Below the pieces are notes generated by a model. The model did no database searches and was not told the origin of the DNA. It saw only the letters and a program-made list of their open reading frames with translations. From Butyrivibrio sp. AE3004 (GTDB lineage: Bacteria > Bacillota > Clostridia > Lachnospirales > Lachnospiraceae): a stretch of 64,000 nucleotides of DNA. Of this stretch, positions 18,445 to 26,965 are shown piece after piece. Every line of letters begins with the position of its first letter. Within the stretch, counting starts at the first letter, position 1. The stretch spans positions 3,566,829 through 3,630,828 of the forward strand of contig NZ_JNLQ01000002.1 of NCBI RefSeq assembly GCF_000703165.1, in the 5' to 3' direction. The position numbers were made by a program, and so were the translations under genes.

Positions 18445-19380
18445 TCAGGCTGTGATGAATGTGCCGGCTTTTCCTTTCAGAGCATCTGAAACTTCAGCGA
18501 GTGAAGTAATAAGAACGCTTCCTGAAGGCTTTTTCTTTAAATATTCTATAGCTGCTTCAATCTTGGGAAGCATGTCTGTTGCGCCAAACTGTCCATCTCT
18601 GATGTACTGTTCTGCAGTAGCAACGTTCATGCGCTCGATGGGTGCCTGAGTATCTTTTCCGAAATCTGTATATACGTAAGGAACAGAGGTAAGGATGATA
18701 AGTCTGTCAACACCGAGGTCGGCTGCAAGCTTTCCTGCAATTGCGTCTTTTTCAATAACTGCTGATGCACCCTTTAATACGTGATTCTGCTGGATTACCG
18801 GGATTCCACCGCCTCCGCATGCGATTACTATCTGACCTGCATCGGAAAGAGCACGTATCGCATCTATTTCAACGATATCAATCGGCTTAGGAGCTGCAAC
18901 GATACGAAGATAGCCTTTTCCGGGAACCTCCTGAACAAAGTTACCTTTTTTTACTTCGTTGTCGGCATCTTCCTTTGACATGTATCTTCCGATTACTTTG
19001 GTCGGTGAATAGAAGGCTTCGTCATATGGATCAACCGTAACCTGTGTGAGAATGGTGCTTACGGGAGTTGAAATGCCACGACTGGTCAGTTCGCTCTTAA
19101 GGGAGTTCTGAAGGTCATAGCCAACGTAGCCCTGACTCATTGCACTACAAACACTCATGGGAGCGGGAGTGTAGTCAATATAGATTCGTCTCAGCTCAGT
19201 CATGGCTTTGTGGATCATGCTGACCTGAGGACCGTTACTGTGAGTGATGTTTAGCTGGTAGCCGGCTTGTACAAGATCTGCAAGAGCCTTGGCTGTAACT
19301 CTTACGGCTTCCATTTGTTCCATTGTGGTATATCCAAGTGCCTCATGTCCGAGAGACACCACTGCCTTCTTGTTTTCCAT
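18445..19380 (-). CDS. arcC: Carbamate kinase
   Basis: 311-aa amino-acid-kinase-fold enzyme that forms ATP from carbamoyl phosphate and ADP (or the reverse). Recognisable segments are THSNGPQV (about 46-53), YVGYDLQ, VIACGGGGIPV (about 187-197) and the EKDAIAGKLAADLGVD region. The N-terminal phosphate-binding motif, normally LGGNAL, reads LGHEALG (10-16), a variant I associate with clostridial relatives. The minus-strand start has only an AGGA-like site. argF lies 25 kb away, so no ADI operon is visible here. It may be cotranscribed with the GH2 gene upstream, 30 bases away. Confidence 0.85.
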   Translation of the reverse strand: MENKKAVVSLGHEALGYTTMEQMEAVRVTAKALADLVQAGYQLNITHSNGPQVSMIHKAMTELRRIYIDYTPAPMSVCSAMSQGYVGYDLQNSLKSELTSRGISTPVSTILTQVTVDPYDEAFYSPTKVIGRYMSKEDADNEVKKGNFVQEVPGKGYLRIVAAPKPIDIVEIDAIRALSDAGQIVIACGGGGIPVIQQNHVLKGASAVIEKDAIAGKLAADLGVDRLIILTSVPYVYTDFGKDTQAPIERMNVATAEQYIRDGQFGATDMLPKIEAAIEYLKKKPSGSVLITSLAEVSDALKGKAGTFITA

Positions 19381-19410
19381 AACGTAGTCCTCCGTTTTTT
19401 TGATGCTTAA

Positions 19411-21375
19411 TTATATCATTTCTAGTTTATTATGTCTGCGGTCATAGGTCATTATGCCGTTAACTTCTTCTTCGACATCCGAGAGCTGAGTGTAGACAGC
19501 ACCGGCAAGTCCCTTGGCCTTTAGATTCTCAATGGTTTCGGAAAGCAGTGTATTATATGCCTTCTTGAAGTCACCTACAGTGTCAAATTTTTTGTAGCCA
19601 TAGATCCTGTCAACGCTACTGTGTCCCTTGATATAGCAGGTATACCCACCGTATTCGGAAATCACAAAAGCTCGTCTTTTTTTATCGGCTATGACATCGA
19701 GCGGTCTGAAGTAATTGTGAACGCTCCTGAAGTCACCACCGTTTTCATCAAACCATCCGCTTGCCTGGTCGATCAGTCTGTTATCCGCAAACTGTCTGGC
19801 AAGAATTGTAGCAGCAGATGCGTTGAACTGTCCCCACCCTTCGTTGAAAAGTACCCATACGGAGATACTCGGAACGTTTATAAGATGTTGGATAGTTTCT
19901 TCCATTTCATTTATCCACTCTTTCCGTCCGTCGGCTGAGTCACGTGAGAACATGTGATAATTTATGGGGCCGTCCGGCATGTGCCCGAATACACCGGGGA
20001 AAAGTGTGGGAAGATAACTGACAACAGGCTTTGCGTAGGAGGAACCTCCGCTTACCATATCCTGCCATACTATCATTCCGAGCCTGTCGCAGTGATAATA
20101 CCATCTGGCTGCTTCGATTTTTATATGCTTTCTGAGCATGTTAAAGCCGAGTTTTTTCATCTCGGTGATGTCGAAAATCAGAGCTTCGTCACTCGGTGCA
20201 GTATAGAGTCCATCAGGCCAGTAGCCCTGATCGAGGACACCGTTAAGGAAATATGGTTCTCCGTTTAAGAAAAACAGAGGGTGACCGTCCGCATCAAGCT
20301 GTCTGGTAAATGAGCGCATGCCAAAATATGTTTCAGCCTTATCATCACCCGCTGTAATTAGAACCTGATAAAGATAAGGGTCTTCGGGTGACCAGAGGTG
20401 CGCTTTGGGAATAGTTATCTTGCAGGAATAAACATATGTGGATGAGTGTTTACTCTCAATATCGGGAGAGAAGGTGCTAAGCTCATCTGAAGAGTGACTG
20501 AAAGAATCATGGAAATCTTCCGATTCAAATCTGTCACGCTTCTTGTCATCTCTGTGAGTGGTATCGCCTTCGTTTTCGGCGATAAGAACTTCCTTCTTTG
20601 AATCAAAAATTTGAATTGAAACGGGGCATTCACCATTTGTAAGGACAGTTACATAGATCACATCCAGGTCTCTGTCCGGAATAATGCGATAGGCGGTTAT
20701 GTGGGTTTTTGGAACGATTTCCATCCATACGGTCTGCCAGATTCCGCTCTGAGCAGTGTAGTACATGCCTCCGCGCTTTAATGTCTGTTTGCCTCTGCTG
20801 TGATAAGAGGTATCAGAGTCGTCCTGAACACAAACTGTAAGAGTACCGCAGAGCTTTTTGCAGCTACCTTCTGATGAATCGTAGAAATTGGAATTGGAGG
20901 CATCTGAAGACTCCTTTAATTCATCTGTTATATCAATTGTAAAGGGAAGATATCCGCCTGTATGTGCACCGACAGGAGTGCCGTTTATAAAAACAATGGC
21001 ACGCTGATCGCAAGCACCGAAATGAAGCAGGACCCTGGAATCAGGGGTGGGAAGAGTGATGTTTTCTAATTTCTTTTTGTACCATAGATATTCGTCCGGC
21101 TGCAGCTGCCTCTCAACACCGGAGAGGATGGCTTCGGGAGAAAAAGGAACGAGAATGTTTCCGTCCATCTTTTTAGGATGCGTGTTGGTTTTTGTGAAAG
21201 CATATTCCCAAATACCGTTTAAGTTTATGTAGCTTTCGCGGACGAACTGGGGACGAGGGTATTCCTGAAGAACACTGTCGCTTTTAAGAGAATCACCCCA
21301 TACTGTGGTAAGCCTGTGGAGAACATCATCTTCATGTGTCTTATCAATAGCTTTTATTGCATCAAGTAGATCCAT
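19411..21375 (-). CDS. Glycoside hydrolase family 2 protein (beta-galactosidase/glucuronidase type)
   Basis: 654 aa, no signal peptide, so cytosolic. It has a GH2 jelly-roll sugar-binding domain (about 40-225), an immunoglobulin-like domain (about 230-360) and a TIM barrel (about 360-650). The acid/base glutamate is E512 in LFNEGWGQ and the nucleophile is E574 in VISEYGG. A polar insert with many Ser, Asp and His residues (about 265-312) interrupts the second domain and is unusual. Sequence alone does not fix the specificity among galactosides, glucuronides, mannosides or arabinosides. AAGGA precedes the start on the minus strand. Confidence 0.9.
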   Translation of the reverse strand: MDLLDAIKAIDKTHEDDVLHRLTTVWGDSLKSDSVLQEYPRPQFVRESYINLNGIWEYAFTKTNTHPKKMDGNILVPFSPEAILSGVERQLQPDEYLWYKKKLENITLPTPDSRVLLHFGACDQRAIVFINGTPVGAHTGGYLPFTIDITDELKESSDASNSNFYDSSEGSCKKLCGTLTVCVQDDSDTSYHSRGKQTLKRGGMYYTAQSGIWQTVWMEIVPKTHITAYRIIPDRDLDVIYVTVLTNGECPVSIQIFDSKKEVLIAENEGDTTHRDDKKRDRFESEDFHDSFSHSSDELSTFSPDIESKHSSTYVYSCKITIPKAHLWSPEDPYLYQVLITAGDDKAETYFGMRSFTRQLDADGHPLFFLNGEPYFLNGVLDQGYWPDGLYTAPSDEALIFDITEMKKLGFNMLRKHIKIEAARWYYHCDRLGMIVWQDMVSGGSSYAKPVVSYLPTLFPGVFGHMPDGPINYHMFSRDSADGRKEWINEMEETIQHLINVPSISVWVLFNEGWGQFNASAATILARQFADNRLIDQASGWFDENGGDFRSVHNYFRPLDVIADKKRRAFVISEYGGYTCYIKGHSSVDRIYGYKKFDTVGDFKKAYNTLLSETIENLKAKGLAGAVYTQLSDVEEEVNGIMTYDRRHNKLEMI

Positions 21376-21390
21376 TTTGTAAGTCCTTCC

Positions 21391-22131
21391 TTAGTTGTTT
21401 TGCGAATTTTGAACAAGATCCTGATAAAATGCAGCGTCTGCAGCTGATAAATAAGTTACAACCCAGATAAGCGGGATGAAGCATGCAAGTGTCCCAAGTA
21501 TGAACAGCGGAATATAGCTAAGATAAAGCAAAAGCAGTCTGTGCTTGTGGCCCTTCATTAGCTTAATGCTGGTCTTTAGTATTGAAAAGGCATCTTTATC
21601 AGGAAAATCCTGGAGTATGTAATAGGACTGTGAAAACATTAATCTGACGTAAACGTTAACTATGGTAATCACAGCTGATACGGCAAGAACAGCAATTGTA
21701 ATTCTTGGATCTATGATTCCTTCAATCTGTTTGTTCTGAGCAAGGATTACAGAGAACAGCTGTAATGGTATTATAGTCAGAGTGTCAATAAGGGCAAGCG
21801 GAATCTGAAGTATAATTGCCTTGTCCGGATGATTTTTAAATCCTTGAAAGAGATCTGCGATTGAAACTGACTGACCGTAGACAACATTCATAAAAAGGTA
21901 AGCAAGTCCCGAATCAAATACGCCAAAGAAAAGATTGACAAGAATTGTGGCAGCAAAATATACGAAATATGATATAAGGTTATTTGGTATAATTGCACCG
22001 ACTACTATATTTATAATTATAAAAGTGATGAATCTGTAAAGAATAATGGCTATTGTTGATGTGCCATAGTTTCCGAGAAGCCGCTCTCTTGCGACAGCTT
22101 TTATCTTTGAAGTTCTCTTATTTTGTTTCAT
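21391..22131 (-). CDS. DUF975 family membrane protein
   Basis: 246-aa integral membrane protein with about six hydrophobic segments, starting with the family's typical basic IKAVARERLLGNYGTS segment before the first membrane helix. The role is unknown; members are often described as putative glycerophosphoryl-diester-phosphodiesterase-like membrane domains. AAGGGG lies 5 bases before the start. The GH2 gene begins 15 bases downstream, so both are probably one transcript. Confidence 0.8.
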   Translation of the reverse strand: MKQNKRTSKIKAVARERLLGNYGTSTIAIILYRFITFIIINIVVGAIIPNNLISYFVYFAATILVNLFFGVFDSGLAYLFMNVVYGQSVSIADLFQGFKNHPDKAIILQIPLALIDTLTIIPLQLFSVILAQNKQIEGIIDPRITIAVLAVSAVITIVNVYVRLMFSQSYYILQDFPDKDAFSILKTSIKLMKGHKHRLLLLYLSYIPLFILGTLACFIPLIWVVTYLSAADAAFYQDLVQNSQNN

Positions 22132-22205
22132 GGTTTCCCCTTGAGTTTATTTTATTTGAAACTACATATACTGGTATTTGTACGTGTAAGAATATATAGT
22201 TTCCC

Positions 22206-22239
22206 AAAAATAAGGCGAAGCACTTGGCCTCACCTTATA
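22206..22239 (-). terminator. Minus-strand terminator after the metalloprotease-like gene
   Basis: ATAAGGCGA (22211-22219) and TCACCTTAT (22231-22239) pair with one G-U; on the minus strand the stem is followed by TTTTTGG. Confidence 0.7.
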
Positions 22240-22319
22240 ATAAATCGGTTTTTATTGGAAATCCCGGTTATGCTTAGACATGATGCAGAATCAAATGTTT
22301 ATAAAAAGTGAAAAACAAA

Positions 22320-22862
22320 TCAGACAGCAGCGTCAAAGCTTGAACCGATAAGTCCGCTTGCAGCATCGGCTGATTTGCGGTTTTTCGTATAAGGATTGTT
22401 TTCATTTTTGTACATTATTTTTGTGGTTGTAAGACCGCCCGAAACATAAGTCCTTCCGCACTCGGGGCACACGGCTGTCTGAATTTTGACAGATGCCTGA
22501 AGAACTTTGCCGTTTCCTTCTTCTGCTTTTTTGAAGGCATTGGCAACATGCTCCTGCTCATGCCCGCGCACTCTAGACGGAGCGGCTTCGGGTGAAATGT
22601 GAGCAGCGCTCTTAAAGGAGACATTTTCATTGGAGCCGTCGATATATTTGCGGTTCTTACATGTCTCGCATTCGGCTGGTGATGAACGCATGCCGGGCTT
22701 CTTTTCAACAGATTCGCCTGGATTTAGTGTGACCTTGGTGTCACCTGTTACGGAACCTGCTGCAGCCTCGGATACATTCCCGGAGCCGCCGTTATTATAG
22801 GCGGGACCAAAAAATCCGGATGCATATGAATTGTTAAATCCTATTCCACTGATTCCACTCAT
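22320..22862 (-). CDS. Candidate small zinc metalloprotease (HExxH) of unknown function
   Basis: 180 aa from the ATG at 22862, which has AAGAGG 8 bases upstream; a GTG two codons earlier is too close to that site. The protein has no signal peptide. It contains a zincin-like H101-E-Q-E-H105 within RVRGHEQEHVANA, the CETC pair (65-68) and the CPEC pair (132-135), so it may hold a structural zinc as well. The HExxEH-like context resembles SprA-related putative metalloproteases. The Gly/Ser/Asn-rich N-terminus looks unstructured. It overlaps no gene and follows a 152-aa membrane protein gene by 12 bases, so they are probably coexpressed. Conserved in Lachnospiraceae by my recollection; function unknown. 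Confidence 0.65.
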   Translation of the reverse strand: MSGISGIGFNNSYASGFFGPAYNNGGSGNVSEAAAGSVTGDTKVTLNPGESVEKKPGMRSSPAECETCKNRKYIDGSNENVSFKSAAHISPEAAPSRVRGHEQEHVANAFKKAEEGNGKVLQASVKIQTAVCPECGRTYVSGGLTTTKIMYKNENNPYTKNRKSADAASGLIGSSFDAAV

Positions 22863-22874
22863 AAGCACATCCTC

Positions 22875-23333
22875 TTATTTCATTTCAGGAAGATCAATGC
22901 TTATTCCAAGCCCACCGGTTAATTCTTCTAACATATCATCAAAGCTTTCACCGCTTATGGCCTGTGAATACTGATTGACCATCTTGTGCGCTTCGGGATC
23001 GGTGAAAACCGTCACGAAGGATGTAATCATCAGTGCATATCCGCCGACGAATCCGATGAGACCAAAGAATATGGCACGTTTTGCCTGCGGATAGAGCTTT
23101 CCTGCAGAATCTCTTGACAGCAAAGCCAGTGTTATTGCTATTCCTCCAAGTATGATGGAGAAATAAACGCTAAGTATCAGCGCTATTGAAATCAAACCCA
23201 TTATCGAAGCGATGGTTGCCATCGAAACCCGGGGATTAAGCGGGTTGTGGGTCTGATTATACTCAAAACTTTCATTCATATTTAGTTTTAGCAGAAACTG
23301 TAAAAACAGCTCTGTGAATTCCTCCCCTGTCAT
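22875..23333 (-). CDS. Membrane protein, DUF4190-like
   Basis: 152 aa with two or three hydrophobic segments (about 38-72 and 88-112) and a soluble C-terminal tail rich in acidic residues. The ASIMGLISIALIL...GGIAITLALLSR pattern resembles DUF4190-type small membrane proteins. The start is uncertain: the first ATG (23333) lacks a clear upstream site, and a strong GGGGAGG lies just inside the ORF without a start codon at the right distance; MNESFEYN at 23279 is an alternative. It is the first gene of a minus-strand pair with the HExxH protein. Confidence 0.6.
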   Translation of the reverse strand: MTGEEFTELFLQFLLKLNMNESFEYNQTHNPLNPRVSMATIASIMGLISIALILSVYFSIILGGIAITLALLSRDSAGKLYPQAKRAIFFGLIGFVGGYALMITSFVTVFTDPEAHKMVNQYSQAISGESFDDMLEELTGGLGISIDLPEMK

Positions 23334-23453
23334 TATAGTGAATTATGTAGAAAAAGATGACAATATTTCAATTTAAGTTTACCGCAAAACGAGCGGAAAG
23401 TGTATTAAATTTTAGTGAAAATACAGCGTGTAGTAATACCTTTTTTTATGAGA

Positions 23454-23483
23454 TTGAAAAAAGATATTTATTCATAGTAGAAT
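23454..23483 (+). promoter_or_regulatory. Likely promoter of tex
   Basis: TTGAAA (23454-23459), an 18-base spacer and TAGAAT (23478-23483), about 90 bases upstream of the tex start. Confidence 0.5.
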
Positions 23484-23574
23484 AGACAATGTGCATGTAG
23501 TTTTACGCTTCATGCTATTGCGAAGTAGAATGATAATGCAGAGCTAACATTTTTCAAGGAGTTTTACAGTCACT

Positions 23575-25962
23575 ATGGATATTTTACAGAAAATTACAGA
23601 AGAACTTAGCGTACAGAAATGGCAGGTAGAGGCAGCAGTCAAGCTGATTGACGAGGGCAATACCATTCCTTTTATTTCCAGATACCGTAAAGAGGTTACG
23701 GGCTCTCTTAATGATGAGCAGCTCAGAACTCTCGGGGAGCGCCTTACATATTTGAGAGGCCTTGAGGAGAAAAAGGAGCAGGTTCTTTCCAGCATAGAAG
23801 AACAGGGAAAACTTACGGACGAACTTAAGGAAAAGATCATCGCAGCTGAGACAATGGTTGCGGTTGAGGATCTTTACAGACCATACAGACCAAAGAGAAA
23901 AACAAGAGCATCGGTTGCTAAAGAGAAAGGACTTGAGGGCCTTGCAGATATAATTCGTGCTCAGGAGACTACCAAAACTCTTGTTGAGGAAGCTACTCCT
24001 TATGTAAACGAAGAGAAAGAAGTAAAGAATATTCAGGAAGCAATTCAGGGCGCGATGGATATCATTGCTGAGGAAATCTCAGACAATGCCGATTACCGTA
24101 CATATATAAGAGAAGAAACCTGGAATCAGGGCTTTGTAGCTTCAACAGCAAAGGATGAAAAGGCTGAGAGCGTTTATGAGATGTACTATAACTTTGAAGA
24201 GCCCGTAAACAAGATTCTCGGACACAGAGTGCTTGCACTTAACAGAGGAGAGGCAGAGAAATTCCTCACAGTTAAGATAACAGCACCTGAGGAACAGATT
24301 CTTCGCTTCCTTGAAAAGAAGACTATTACTAAGGATAATCCGGAGACAACACCGGTGCTTCAGGCTGTGTGCAAGGATGCCTATGACAGACTTATCGCGC
24401 CTGCCATTGAGCGTGACATCAGAAACGAGCTCACCGAGAAGGCTGAGGACAGCGCAATCGGAGTATTCGGTAAGAACCTTGAGCAGCTCCTTATGCAGCC
24501 TCCTATCGCAGGAAAAACAGTTCTTGGCTGGGATCCTGCTTTCAGAACAGGCTGTAAGCTTGCAATAGTTGATGCCACAGGAAAAGTTCTTGATACAAAG
24601 GTTATCTATCCCACAGCTCCTCAGAACAAGGTTGAGGAAGCTAAGGCAGAACTTAAAAAGCTTATAAAGAAATATGACGTTGACCTTATTTCAGTTGGTA
24701 ACGGTACTGCATCACGTGAATCAGAGCAGGTAATTGTTGAGCTTATTAAGGAGCTTGATAAGCCGGTTCAGTATGTAATCGTTAATGAGGCCGGTGCATC
24801 TGTTTATTCAGCAAGTAAGCTTGCAACAGAGGAATTCCCTCAGTTTGATGTAGGTCAGAGAAGTGCTGCTTCCATTGCAAGACGTCTCCAGGATCCTCTT
24901 GCAGAGCTTGTAAAAATCGACCCTCAGAGTATCGGTGTAGGTCAGTATCAGCATGACATGAACCAGAAAAAGCTTGGAGAAGCCCTTTCAGGCGTTGTAG
25001 AGGACTGTGTTAACAAGGTCGGTGTTGACCTTAATACCGCTTCAGCACCGCTTCTTACTTATATATCAGGTATCAGCAAGGTGATTGCCAAGAATATTGT
25101 TGATTATCGTGAAGAGAACGGTAAGTTTGAGAGCAGAGACCAGCTCCTTAAGGTTCCAAAGCTCGGGCCCAAAGCATTTGAGCAGTGTGCGGGATTTTTA
25201 AGAATCCATGACGGAAAAAATCCTCTTGATGATACAAGTGTGCATCCTGAGTCATATGAGGCAGCAGAGAAGCTTATGGACAAGCTTGGCCTCACAATGG
25301 AGGATGTAAGAGAAGCGCAGAAGAAGACAGCTAAGGATATTAATTCTGCAAAGAAGTCTGAGAATGAAGGAAAACAGAAGCCTGCTAAGAAGAAAAAGGA
25401 GCAGAAGGTTTTCATAAAAAATACAAATACAGCTATGGGTGCGGCGCTTGCGGCTGCGCTTAACGGAACAAGCCTTGGGGGCTCTGATGAAGGAAACGCA
25501 TCAGGAGCTGACAGCAAGGGCAACGGAAAAGATGCTACAGATAACGCAAAGGCAGCAGTTGGAGGAAGCCTTCTTAAGAGAGTTGGCGATAAAAAGAAAC
25601 TTGCTGAGGAGCTTGGCGTAGGTGAGATAACTCTTACAGACATTCTGTCAGAGCTTGAGAAGCCTTCACGTGACCCCAGAGAGAGCATGCCTGCGCCTAT
25701 TCTTCGAAGCGATGTCATGGATATGAAGGACTTAAAACCGGGAATGATTCTTAAAGGAACTGTCAGAAACATCGTAGACTTCGGTGCTTTTGTAGATATA
25801 GGTGTTCATCAGGACGGACTTGTTCATATCTCACAGATAACAGACCGCTATATCAAGCATCCGCTTGACGCAGTAAGTGTCGGTGATATCGTTGATGTTC
25901 AGGTTATTGAAGTAGATGTGAAGAAACAGAGAATCGGACTTACGATGAAGATTAAGAAGTAA
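23575..25962 (+). CDS. tex: Tex-family RNA-binding transcription accessory protein
   Basis: 795 aa. It has the N-terminal helical Tex domain with IPFISRYRKEVTG (about 31-43), a YqgF/RNase H-like domain beginning GWDPAFRTGCKLAIVD (about 317), helix-hairpin-helix motifs (about 490-560) and a C-terminal S1 RNA-binding domain (about 722-793, GTVRNIVDFGAFVDIGVHQDG). A Lys-rich and Ala/Gly-rich insert of about 80 residues (about 590-670) lies between the HhH and S1 parts, making it longer than the usual 720. AAGGAG lies 14 bases from the start, wider than usual. The last ten codons plus the stop are repeated in tandem downstream. Confidence 0.93.
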   Translation: MDILQKITEELSVQKWQVEAAVKLIDEGNTIPFISRYRKEVTGSLNDEQLRTLGERLTYLRGLEEKKEQVLSSIEEQGKLTDELKEKIIAAETMVAVEDLYRPYRPKRKTRASVAKEKGLEGLADIIRAQETTKTLVEEATPYVNEEKEVKNIQEAIQGAMDIIAEEISDNADYRTYIREETWNQGFVASTAKDEKAESVYEMYYNFEEPVNKILGHRVLALNRGEAEKFLTVKITAPEEQILRFLEKKTITKDNPETTPVLQAVCKDAYDRLIAPAIERDIRNELTEKAEDSAIGVFGKNLEQLLMQPPIAGKTVLGWDPAFRTGCKLAIVDATGKVLDTKVIYPTAPQNKVEEAKAELKKLIKKYDVDLISVGNGTASRESEQVIVELIKELDKPVQYVIVNEAGASVYSASKLATEEFPQFDVGQRSAASIARRLQDPLAELVKIDPQSIGVGQYQHDMNQKKLGEALSGVVEDCVNKVGVDLNTASAPLLTYISGISKVIAKNIVDYREENGKFESRDQLLKVPKLGPKAFEQCAGFLRIHDGKNPLDDTSVHPESYEAAEKLMDKLGLTMEDVREAQKKTAKDINSAKKSENEGKQKPAKKKKEQKVFIKNTNTAMGAALAAALNGTSLGGSDEGNASGADSKGNGKDATDNAKAAVGGSLLKRVGDKKKLAEELGVGEITLTDILSELEKPSRDPRESMPAPILRSDVMDMKDLKPGMILKGTVRNIVDFGAFVDIGVHQDGLVHISQITDRYIKHPLDAVSVGDIVDVQVIEVDVKKQRIGLTMKIKK

Positions 25963-26093
25963 GAAAGCCTTCCCCTCGGACTTACGATGAAGATTAAGAA
26001 GTAAGAAAGCCTTCCCCTCGGACTTACGATGAAGATTAAGAAGTAAGAAAGCCTTCCCCCTCGGACTTACGATGAAGATTAAGAAATAAGAAA
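25934..26093 (+). repeat. Tandem copies of the tex 3' end
   Basis: A 42-bp unit starting TCGGACTTACGATGAAG and ending GCCTTCCCC occurs at 25934-25975, 25976-26017 and 26018-26060 (43 bp), with a fourth copy from 26061 leading into the full family A repeat. The first copy is the real end of tex including its stop codon; the others are non-coding duplicates. Confidence 0.9.
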
Positions 26094-26140
26094 GCCTTCC
26101 CCCATTGGGGGAAGGTGTCAGCGAAGCTGACGGATGAGGG
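26094..26140 (+). repeat. Family A palindromic repeat, copy 5
   Basis: GCCTTCCCCC-ATTG-GGGGGAAGG-type hairpin, then GTCAGC-GAA-GCTGAC and GGATGAGGG. It lies between tex and its terminator, the only complete copy not placed before a start codon. Confidence 0.9.
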
Positions 26141-26147
26141 AAAAAAA

Positions 26148-26172
26148 GAACCGCACTTGCGGTTCTTTTTTT
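26148..26172. terminator. Bidirectional terminator between tex and the YczE-type gene
   Basis: GAACCGC (26148-26154) and GCGGTTC (26159-26165) are flanked by seven A residues on one side and seven T residues on the other, so the hairpin can stop both convergent transcripts. Confidence 0.9.
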
Positions 26173-26179
26173 GAGTTTA

Positions 26180-26866
26180 TTACTTTTTTCCGTATCTTAT
26201 CGGCCTTGCAACATGAACATTGAAGAACTCAATAAGAGGTCCCATGAAAAATGCAGTGATAATCGTTCCGATTCCCGGAAGAACTCCCATTACAAAGCCA
26301 AGTCCTGTGCAGATGAGGTCGGTTGTGATTCTTACAAATCTAAAATCCCATCCTTTTTTCTCAGAGAGCGTAAGTGCAATCGCATCATAGGTTGATACAC
26401 CAAGATCACTGGTAAAATACAGCGCTGATGCAAAACACATTATGATGATCGCTACAATGAGGAAAATAATCCTGATAATAAAAGTAGGCTCAGGAATGAG
26501 CTTTATCCAAATTCCATAGGAGAAGTCCACAACATATCCTACAAGGAACAGGTTTATAAAAGTGGCGATGCCTATTTTCTTTTTATCAAGAAAAAAGTCT
26601 GCAATAAGAAGAACCATGTTGATTATCATGTAGATAAGGCCGTAGCCTATAGCAGGGTGCTTGGGATCAAATTCCGTAAACAACTTGATCGAACCACTTG
26701 TCATAATATGCTGTACCTGTGACCATATTCCATGCGCAAATACCTGAAAGGGATCCATTCCAAGCACTGAGAACTGGAACATTCCAACAGAAAAGCCTGC
26801 AATCACAACACCGCCAAGGGTCATGGCGAGACGTCTTTTCATTTCAGCGTCAATCTTTTTTAACAT
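26180..26866 (-). CDS. YczE/YitT-type (DUF6198) integral membrane protein
   Basis: 228 aa with about five membrane segments. The pattern GFSVGMFQFSVLGMDPFQVFAHGIW near the start and FTSDLGVSTYDAIAL in the middle is typical of the YczE/DUF6198 membrane family, whose function is not settled. The start on the minus strand is preceded by GGAGGAT. It lies downstream of the MATE gene on the same strand with a 99-base gap, so cotranscription is possible. Confidence 0.75.
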   Translation of the reverse strand: MLKKIDAEMKRRLAMTLGGVVIAGFSVGMFQFSVLGMDPFQVFAHGIWSQVQHIMTSGSIKLFTEFDPKHPAIGYGLIYMIINMVLLIADFFLDKKKIGIATFINLFLVGYVVDFSYGIWIKLIPEPTFIIRIIFLIVAIIIMCFASALYFTSDLGVSTYDAIALTLSEKKGWDFRFVRITTDLICTGLGFVMGVLPGIGTIITAFFMGPLIEFFNVHVARPIRYGKK

Positions 26867-26965
26867 AGATAAAATCCTCCGGAGAAGAATTTAACAGAGA
26901 GTTTCCTGCGCAGCAATGTCATTTTGTGACATGTATTCGTATAATTGTGTGGTTTATGAACTATA

